Of a stretch of 11,845 nucleotides of DNA, positions 7,652 to 11,845 are shown in pieces. Both the position numbers and the translations under genes were made by a program. This DNA is from Acidobacteriota bacterium (GTDB taxonomy: Bacteria; Acidobacteriota; Terriglobia; Acidiferrales; UBA7541), in the NCBI GenBank assembly GCA_003161495.1, contig PMOP01000065.1, forward strand, positions 1 through 11,845, in the 5' to 3' direction. Positions within the stretch are counted from its first letter, which is position 1; each line of letters starts with the position of its first letter. Below the pieces are notes generated by a model, which had not been told where the DNA came from, made no database searches, and saw nothing but the letters and a program-made list of their open reading frames with translations.

Positions 7652-7840
7652 TGCATTTCCTGCCGGTTGAACCCACCTCTTCGGATGCTCTGTCAAACCC
7701 TCTCGATTCAGGTTTTTTAGTTTTGTTTGGGCACAGACTATAAACGGCCTGCGCCAGCCTTCCCGCGCCTGATGGTACAATGAGCCGTTTCCTATCAGTG
7801 GGGAGAGGCTTTACTTCCGTGTCACAGCGCATGCGGAGAG

Positions 7841-8419
7841 ATGTCGCTGGGTGCCCTGGCTTCGATCAATGCGCGAACGCCGGGATTGCGCGGATTGGCA
7901 AAATCTAAAATGCGAACCTTGCCCGATTATTTGCGCAGCGGCATGAAACTCATCATCGTCGGATGCAATCCCGGCGACCGCTCGGCTCGCGTCGGTCATT
8001 ATTACGCTGGCCGCGGCAATGAATTCTGGCCGCTGCTCTACGATTCTGGCGTGGTGCCCGAACTGCTCGATCATCGCAGCGACAAGCGCATGATCGAATT
8101 CGGCATTGGTTTGACCGACCTCGTCAAGCGGCCCACGCGCGGAATCGAGGAATTGACGCGCGAGGAATTTGCCGAGGGGCGCATATTGCTGTCTCAGAAG
8201 CTTGAACAGTTTGCGCCGCAAGTGATCGCATTCAATGGCGTGGGCACTTTTGAGAATTTTGCGCAGCGGCCGTGCAAGCCGGGATTGCAGAAGGAGCGGC
8301 TGTACGGCGCGCAGGTATTTGTGCTGCCATCGACCAGCGCAAAAAACGCTACCGGACGCGCCCCCAAGCTTCGCTATTTCCGCCAGCTTGCCAAAATGCT
8401 TGAACAGTTGGAGAACTAG
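7841..8419 (+). CDS. mug: TDG/Mug-type uracil/thymine-DNA glycosylase
   Basis: Base-excision repair glycosylase of 192 aa that removes uracil (and possibly thymine or other modified bases) from mismatches with G. The family motif I, G-x-NPG, is present as GCNPG with catalytic-position N43, followed by GHYYAGRGNEFW (52-63), FGIGLTDLVKRPT (87-99) and a PST-S-A motif II (LPSTSAKNA, 162-170). The latter, and FNGVGTFENF (131-140), look closer to eukaryotic TDG (MPSSSARC, FNGK) than to E. coli Mug (LPNPSGLS). The core begins at about residue 28 (LPDYL). The ATG at 7841 has GGAG only about 2 nt away, so the true start may be nearer 7910. It is the first gene of a plus-strand cluster, 70 bp before the next gene, and is divergent from the sigma factor. 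Confidence 0.88.
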   Translation: MSLGALASINARTPGLRGLAKSKMRTLPDYLRSGMKLIIVGCNPGDRSARVGHYYAGRGNEFWPLLYDSGVVPELLDHRSDKRMIEFGIGLTDLVKRPTRGIEELTREEFAEGRILLSQKLEQFAPQVIAFNGVGTFENFAQRPCKPGLQKERLYGAQVFVLPSTSAKNATGRAPKLRYFRQLAKMLEQLEN

Positions 8420-8489
8420 ACGGGTCATGGTTCGCAAGCATGCTTTTACTGCACCGGCGGATGTTGGTTTCTAAGAAGAGAGACTCATC

Positions 8490-8840
8490 GTGACAGCAAA
8501 AATCAAGTTTCTGCAGAAGCCCTCCTGCACGACCTGCCGCAAAGCAAAGGCGTTTCTGGAAAAACGGAAAGTGGAGTTGGACTTGCGCGATCTTGGCAAG
8601 GACCGGTTGTCGGTTGCGGAACTCGACGCGCTCATCGGCAAACGCGACCATCGCACGTTTCTGAACACGCGCAACGAACTCTACCGCGCGCGAAAAATGG
8701 GAGAAAATCCTCCCTCGCGCGACGAGGCGTTGCAATTGATGGCGGCGGAGCCCAATCTGATCCGGCGCCCGGTCGTGTTGCGCGGCGCCGAGATTGTTCT
8801 GGGTTACGATGAGGAAGCGCTTAAGCGCATTGCGAAATAG
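8490..8840 (+). CDS. ArsC/Spx-family thioredoxin-fold protein
   Basis: A 116-aa cytoplasmic protein of the arsenate-reductase-related family. It starts with GTG behind a weak purine-rich AGAAGAGAG. The N-terminal beta-strand leads to a C13-x-x-C16 motif (PSCTTCRKAKAFL). R61 (NTRNELYR) and R93 (LIRRPVV) occupy positions resembling the arsenate-binding arginines of ArsC, and the tail (RRPVVLRGAEIVLGYDEE) is the usual family ending. Members include true glutaredoxin-coupled arsenate reductases, Spx regulators and uncharacterised YffB-type proteins. The CXXC here is more like Spx/YffB than classical plasmid ArsC, which uses a single Cys in that loop. No other arsenic genes are nearby, so a general redox role is at least as likely as arsenate detoxification. 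Confidence 0.85.
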   Translation: MTAKIKFLQKPSCTTCRKAKAFLEKRKVELDLRDLGKDRLSVAELDALIGKRDHRTFLNTRNELYRARKMGENPPSRDEALQLMAAEPNLIRRPVVLRGAEIVLGYDEEALKRIAK

Positions 8841-8872
8841 CGAAGGAAATTGGAGCGACAACTTTTATTTCC

Positions 8873-9430
8873 ATGAACATCGGCGAAAAAATCGTGCTGC
8901 TCCACGGCGACCTGACGGAAATGGATGTCGACGCCATCGTCAACGCGGCCAACAATGATTTGCAGCTGGGCGGCGGCGTTGCCGGCGCAATCCGCCGTAA
9001 GGGAGGCGAGTCGATCCAGCGGGAATGCGACGCCGTCGGCAGCATTCCGGTCGGCGGCGCGGCGATCACCACGGGGGGGGAACTGCGCGCACGCTTCGTG
9101 ATCCACGCGGCCAGCATGCAGCTAGGCGGAGAGACAACGGCGCGCGCGCTGCGGAGTTCGACCGCGCACGCATTGCGCATCGCGGCGGAAAAAGAATTGC
9201 GCTCCATCGCGTTTCCCGCTCTCGGTACAGGCATCGCCGGCTTTTCAATTCCAGAGTGCGCCCGCATCATGATGCGTGAAGTCATGGAGCATCTGAAGAA
9301 ACCCACGTCACTTGAAACAATTTATTTTATTTTGTTCGATGCGCCCGCCCTTTCCGAATTTGAAAAAGCGTTCGCGGAACTGGCTGCCGGCGGCGAATCG
9401 CAGGGCGCGTCCCAAGCGGGCCGCAAATGA
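8873..9430 (+). CDS. Macro-domain protein, probable ADP-ribosyl/O-acetyl-ADP-ribose hydrolase
   Basis: A 185-aa protein that is almost entirely one macro domain. Ligand-binding signatures are intact: GDLTEMDVDAIVNAANNDLQLGGGVAGAI (12-40), with the NAAN asparagine and the GGGV loop, and the phosphate loop FPALGTGIAGF (114-124). Macro domains bind ADP-ribose, and many bacterial ones remove ADP-ribose from proteins or deacetylate O-acetyl-ADP-ribose. The last 20 or so residues are Gly/Ala/Ser-rich and probably disordered. The only ribosome-binding-like GGAG (8852-8855) is 17 nt from the ATG, unusually far. The stop codon overlaps the next ATG (ATGA, 9427-9430). A run of eight G occurs inside the gene at 9073-9080. 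Confidence 0.9.
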   Translation: MNIGEKIVLLHGDLTEMDVDAIVNAANNDLQLGGGVAGAIRRKGGESIQRECDAVGSIPVGGAAITTGGELRARFVIHAASMQLGGETTARALRSSTAHALRIAAEKELRSIAFPALGTGIAGFSIPECARIMMREVMEHLKKPTSLETIYFILFDAPALSEFEKAFAELAAGGESQGASQAGRK

Positions 9431-9699
9431 ACACCCTCGCTGAAAAAGTTCGCGCCGAGCTGACCCAGTATGAGCACCCGCTTTTTATCTTTGACGCGCG
9501 CCCCGCGACGGAAGGGGTCGAAGTGGTGATCCAGTATTCTCCGCCCGAGCCGCAGGTACACACGTATGTGTTCCTGCTCCGTCCGCGTGAAATTGAGAGC
9601 AAACAATTTCCCTGGATGTTTCAGAAGCAGCTTTACGATTGCCTGCACGATTTCATCATCGAGATGTTTACCTGCAATCCGCAGCGCCAGGACGTATGA
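9427..9699 (+). CDS. Small hypothetical protein, 90 aa
   Basis: I do not recognise a family. It is a compact, soluble-looking protein with alternating strands and helices: an N-terminal helix (NTLAEKVRAELTQY), strands LFIFDARP, GVEVVIQYSP and HTYVFLLRP, then a C-terminal helix FPWMFQKQLYDCLHDFIIEMF. It has no signal peptide, transmembrane helix or Cys/His metal motif. It is very probably real: its ATG overlaps the stop of the macro-domain gene (ATGA at 9427-9430), and its own stop overlaps the start of the methyltransferase gene (ATGA at 9696-9699). This implies translational coupling on both sides. Confidence 0.8.
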   Translation: MNTLAEKVRAELTQYEHPLFIFDARPATEGVEVVIQYSPPEPQVHTYVFLLRPREIESKQFPWMFQKQLYDCLHDFIIEMFTCNPQRQDV

Positions 9700-10874
9700 C
9701 GGCCGGTCCCTCCTCCACATCCGGCGCTCAAGGGGAAACGCCTAAGCCGGGAGAACACGCGCGCGTCCTTTCCGAAATTCTAGCCGAGCGTATTCGCCGG
9801 GGCGGCCCTATTTCCTTCGCGGAATTCATGCGCGAGTGTCTGTATCATCCCGTTCACGGATATTATTCGCGTACGAGCGCCCGGCGATTCGGAGACTACT
9901 ACACGAGCGTCGACGTACACCCCATCTTCGGGCGTCTCCTCGCGCGGCAATTCGCGGAAATGTGGGAGCTCTTAAGCTCGCCCCGCCCGTTCACGGTAGT
10001 CGAATCGGGAGCCGGGGTTGGCCGACTGGCCGGGCACATTCTGGATTTCAGCGCGCGCGAACTTCCCGAATTTTACTCGGCGCTGGAATACGTCGCGGTC
10101 GAGCGCTCGGTCGAGCGGCGCGCCGAGCATTCCGCGCGTCTCGCGGTTCATGCGGCAGCAGGGCGATCCACGAGCGCCGGCGAAATTCCGCGCGCGATTT
10201 CCGCAGGGTGCATTTTTTCAAATGAATTGCTGGATGCGTTGCCCGTGCATCGCGTTGTCATCCAGAAAGGTTCGCTGCAGGAAATCTACGTGGGATTCGA
10301 CGGCGGGCGATTCATCGAGGTGCCAGGAAAACCATCGATGCCTGCATTGGAGCAATATTTTCACGAGCAGAGAATCACGCTGGAAGACGGTCAGCAGGCG
10401 GAAGTGTGTTTTGAAGCCTGCGATTGGATTGAAAATGCGGGGCGCGCCTTGGGGCGAGGCTTTGTCCTGACCATCGATTATGGCCACGAAGCCCGCGCAT
10501 TGTACGACGCGCATCATAATCGCGGCACGCTGCTCGCTTACCGCGATCACACGGTCTCGGAAAATATTCTCGATGCGCCGGGCGAGCAGGATTTAACTTC
10601 GCACGTCAATTTTACCGCTATGGATTTGTGGGGCCGCCGGGCGGGCCTCGTTCGCACCGGCCTCGTCACGCAATCGCAATTCCTCGTAGCGCTCGGCCGC
10701 GCGAATGAATTTGGCGATTTGTACGATCCGGCGCAAACGGAAATGGAGAAACTGCGCGCCCGCCTCTTGCTAAAAAATCTCATTCATCCGGAAGGATTGG
10801 GAGAAAAATTTCAGGTTCTGATTCAACACAAGGGGATCACGACGCCTAGTCTCACGGGTTTGTCGGGCTATTGA
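9696..10874 (+). CDS. SAM-dependent methyltransferase, MidA/NDUFAF7 family
   Basis: A 392-aa class I methyltransferase of the MidA (COG1565) family. Signature blocks in order: ISFAEFMRECLYHPVHGYYS (39-58), GDYYTSVDVHPIFGRLLARQ (66-85), SAM-binding VVESGAGVGRLAGHIL (101-116), acidic VAVERS (133-138), FSNELLDALPVHRV (174-187), LTIDYGHEA (258-266) and the family ending GTLLAYRDH, APGEQDLTSHVNFTAMD (294-310). The eukaryotic member NDUFAF7 methylates an arginine of a respiratory complex I subunit during assembly; the bacterial function is not settled. The start at 9696 is taken because of the ATGA overlap with the upstream gene and because the first 20 residues before the conserved core look like a short flexible leader. 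An in-frame ATG at 9639 would merely add sequence from inside the preceding gene. Confidence 0.92.
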   Translation: MTAGPSSTSGAQGETPKPGEHARVLSEILAERIRRGGPISFAEFMRECLYHPVHGYYSRTSARRFGDYYTSVDVHPIFGRLLARQFAEMWELLSSPRPFTVVESGAGVGRLAGHILDFSARELPEFYSALEYVAVERSVERRAEHSARLAVHAAAGRSTSAGEIPRAISAGCIFSNELLDALPVHRVVIQKGSLQEIYVGFDGGRFIEVPGKPSMPALEQYFHEQRITLEDGQQAEVCFEACDWIENAGRALGRGFVLTIDYGHEARALYDAHHNRGTLLAYRDHTVSENILDAPGEQDLTSHVNFTAMDLWGRRAGLVRTGLVTQSQFLVALGRANEFGDLYDPAQTEMEKLRARLLLKNLIHPEGLGEKFQVLIQHKGITTPSLTGLSGY

Positions 10875-10875
10875 G

Positions 10876-10959
10876 GTTTTAGTGGCGCAGGCTTCAGCCT
10901 GTGGGTTTTAATGCGTGCAAGTATTAAACCCCATAGGCTGAAGCCTGCGCCACTAAAAC
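10876..10959. repeat. REPIN-like long inverted repeat at a convergent junction
   Basis: Arms 10876-10912 and 10923-10959 are 37 bp each and reverse-complementary at 35 of 37 positions around a 10-nt loop. Each arm contains a nested palindrome (CAGGCT-TC-AGCCTG). Bases 10881-10903 share with the arms of the repeat at 4456-4559 the pattern AGTRGCRCAGGC, 4 to 6 nt, GCCTGTG. It starts 2 nt after the methyltransferase stop and ends 4 nt before the stop codon of the convergent peptidase gene. Flanking T/A runs (GTTTT at the left end, AAAAC at the right) would allow terminator activity in both directions; this is an inference from structure. Confidence 0.88.
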
Positions 10960-10963
10960 AAAA

Positions 10964-11845
10964 TCACGCGCCTGTTTCGCTATACGCTTTTTTCAGGGAT
11001 TTTTCGGCTTCTTCTTGTGCGCCACCCGTGTTGTCCGCCGTTTGTTTCGCCTTGCTGTATTCGTTGACGGCGCGTGTCCGGTCGCCCTGGATGTCGTAAA
11101 TCCGCCCCAGGTAGATGTGGGACCACACCTCGGTCCATTTTGTGGTCAAGTCAGTGGCGCCATCGAGCGCGTCGCGGAAAGACTGCGCGGCGGCCGCGTA
11201 ATTCCGCTGATAAAAAAACGCCTCGCCCATGCGGAAATCAGCGAGCGCATTCAAGTGGTCCTGTTCAAGCGCCTTCTGATACTGAATCACCGCATCGTAA
11301 TACCGGCCCTCGGAAGCCAGCGATTCGCCGCGCGCGATAATTCCGCGCACGCGCAACGGCTGGCTCGATTTCAGAATGAAGTCGTGCGGATCGATGACAA
11401 TTCCGTTCGGCTTCGGCCGCCCGAAAGTTTCCACGGTGAACGGGGATTCCTTCCCGGAAATTGTGATCGTTTTGAATTCGGGATTTCCCTCGGTCTGGAC
11501 TTCAATCTCCACGTCCATGTGAAACACATCCAGATTCTGCTTGGCCTTGCCGACAATCCGGAATCCTTTTTTCGTGCGGTAGACCACATACTCCAAATTA
11601 AATTCCGGGACTCCCGTGGAATGGAGCCACTGCGTGAAAAACGGGCGCAGGCTGGCCGGTTGCTCGGAAGCGGCGGGCGCGTTGCCCATTTTGAATTCCG
11701 CGGTCGGCGCCGGCTGAGCCAGATGTGCTTCCGCCAATTGCTCGAAATCCTGAATCCGCGCGGATTTGCCCGCGTAACGCGAATAAAAATCCTTCACCAG
11801 GGCAGAGAAATTCGCGTCGCCGATGATCGCGCGAAGCATGTGAAA
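10964..11845 (-). CDS. M1-type peptidase, C-terminal part with TPR tail (5' end outside the window)
   Basis: The minus-strand frame is open to the window edge: the codons before the first visible Met encode F-H, giving FHMLRAIIGDANFSALVKDFYSRYAG. This is the pattern found in M1-family aminopeptidases shortly after the zinc site. The stretch FEQLAEAH, then FFTQWLHSTGVPEF and a beta-rich region (NLEYVVYRTKKGFRIVGKAKQ to VDPHDFIL-type ending) fits the M1 C-terminal region. The catalytic HEXXH motif is upstream of the window and cannot be checked. The last roughly 115 residues form about three tetratricopeptide repeats (ARGESLASEGRYYDAVIQYQKALE, ADFRMGEAFFYQRNYAAAAQSFRDAL, SHIYLGRIYDIQGDRTRAVNEYSKA). 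They suggest a protein-interaction tail, an arrangement unlike E. coli PepN. It is convergent with the methyltransferase gene. Confidence 0.8.
   Translation of the reverse strand, partial: FHMLRAIIGDANFSALVKDFYSRYAGKSARIQDFEQLAEAHLAQPAPTAEFKMGNAPAASEQPASLRPFFTQWLHSTGVPEFNLEYVVYRTKKGFRIVGKAKQNLDVFHMDVEIEVQTEGNPEFKTITISGKESPFTVETFGRPKPNGIVIDPHDFILKSSQPLRVRGIIARGESLASEGRYYDAVIQYQKALEQDHLNALADFRMGEAFFYQRNYAAAAQSFRDALDGATDLTTKWTEVWSHIYLGRIYDIQGDRTRAVNEYSKAKQTADNTGGAQEEAEKSLKKAYSETGA

Noticed and set aside
7667..7696. TTGACA on the minus strand (7696-7691) as a -35 for the sigma factor gene
   Set aside because: The hexamer is perfect, but no acceptable -10 lies 16-18 nt downstream (best is TTCAAC or GTTCAA, 3 of 6 or worse), and no ECF-type GGAAC/GTC pair is present.
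7716..7744. TATAAA at 7739-7744 as a -10 for the glycosylase gene
   Set aside because: The -10 is good, but the matching -35 position is only TTTAGT (3 of 6), so a promoter cannot be claimed.
8427..8474. 15-codon mini-ORF between the glycosylase and the ArsC-like gene
   Set aside because: ATG to TAA is present, but there is no ribosome binding site and no evidence beyond an open frame of this length, which is expected by chance.
8490..8840. Calling this gene a dedicated arsenate reductase in an ars operon
   Set aside because: No ArsR, ArsB, Acr3 or ArsA is nearby, and the CXXC motif is shared with Spx/YffB proteins of other function.
8873..9699. Macro-domain gene plus small partner as a DarT/DarG-like toxin-antitoxin system
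   Set aside because: The small protein has no resemblance to the ADP-ribosyltransferase toxin DarT and is far too short; the macro protein lacks the extra C-terminal domain of DarG.

Overview
The window looks like chromosomal DNA of a soil-type Acidobacteriota member (Terriglobia-like). This is an inference from moderately high GC, the mix of gene families (CHASE3 histidine kinase with an Rcp1-type regulator, ECF sigma factor with a zinc-binding anti-sigma, PQQ dehydrogenase, M1 peptidase with a TPR tail) and two nested-palindrome repeats. No phage, plasmid, IS transposase, CRISPR array, tRNA or rRNA was seen.

Layout. (1) 1-38: probable 5' end of an unidentified minus-strand gene leaving the window. 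It is separated by a divergent control region from a plus-strand signalling operon at 338-3392: CHASE3 sensor kinase, single-domain Rcp1-like response regulator, and a receiver-kinase hybrid. The genes overlap or lie 3 nt apart. (2) 3542-4432: Tat-exported dienelactone-hydrolase-family protein of the YghX type. (3) 4565-7641, minus strand: ECF sigma factor, then a zf-HC2 anti-sigma overlapping it by 4 nt (GTGA), then after 114 bp an exported PQQ-dependent dehydrogenase. (4) 7841-10874, plus strand: TDG/Mug-type uracil-DNA glycosylase, ArsC/Spx-family thioredoxin-fold protein, macro-domain protein, a 90-aa protein of unknown function and a MidA/NDUFAF7-family methyltransferase. The last three are joined by two ATGA overlaps. 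(5) 10964-11845, minus strand: C-terminal part of an M1-type peptidase with a TPR tail, whose 5' end is outside the window.

How the genes work together. The first block is a phosphotransfer module with two receiver domains and two kinase cores but no DNA-binding output, so its target is encoded elsewhere. The sigma/anti-sigma pair is a self-contained switch, and whether it controls the neighbouring dehydrogenase is open. The fourth block combines base repair, redox chemistry, ADP-ribose chemistry and protein methylation. Its tight coupling suggests co-expression rather than an obvious common pathway.

Most unusual structure. The only two convergent gene junctions in the window (4433-4564 and 10875-10963) each hold a large inverted repeat. 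The arms of both share the pattern AGTRGCRCAGGC-N4to6-GCCTGTG, and each arm is itself a small palindrome. This is the architecture of REP doublets (REPIN/BIME). They look like two diverged members of one dispersed family that may also act as bidirectional terminators. No clear new multi-gene defence or mobile system is visible.
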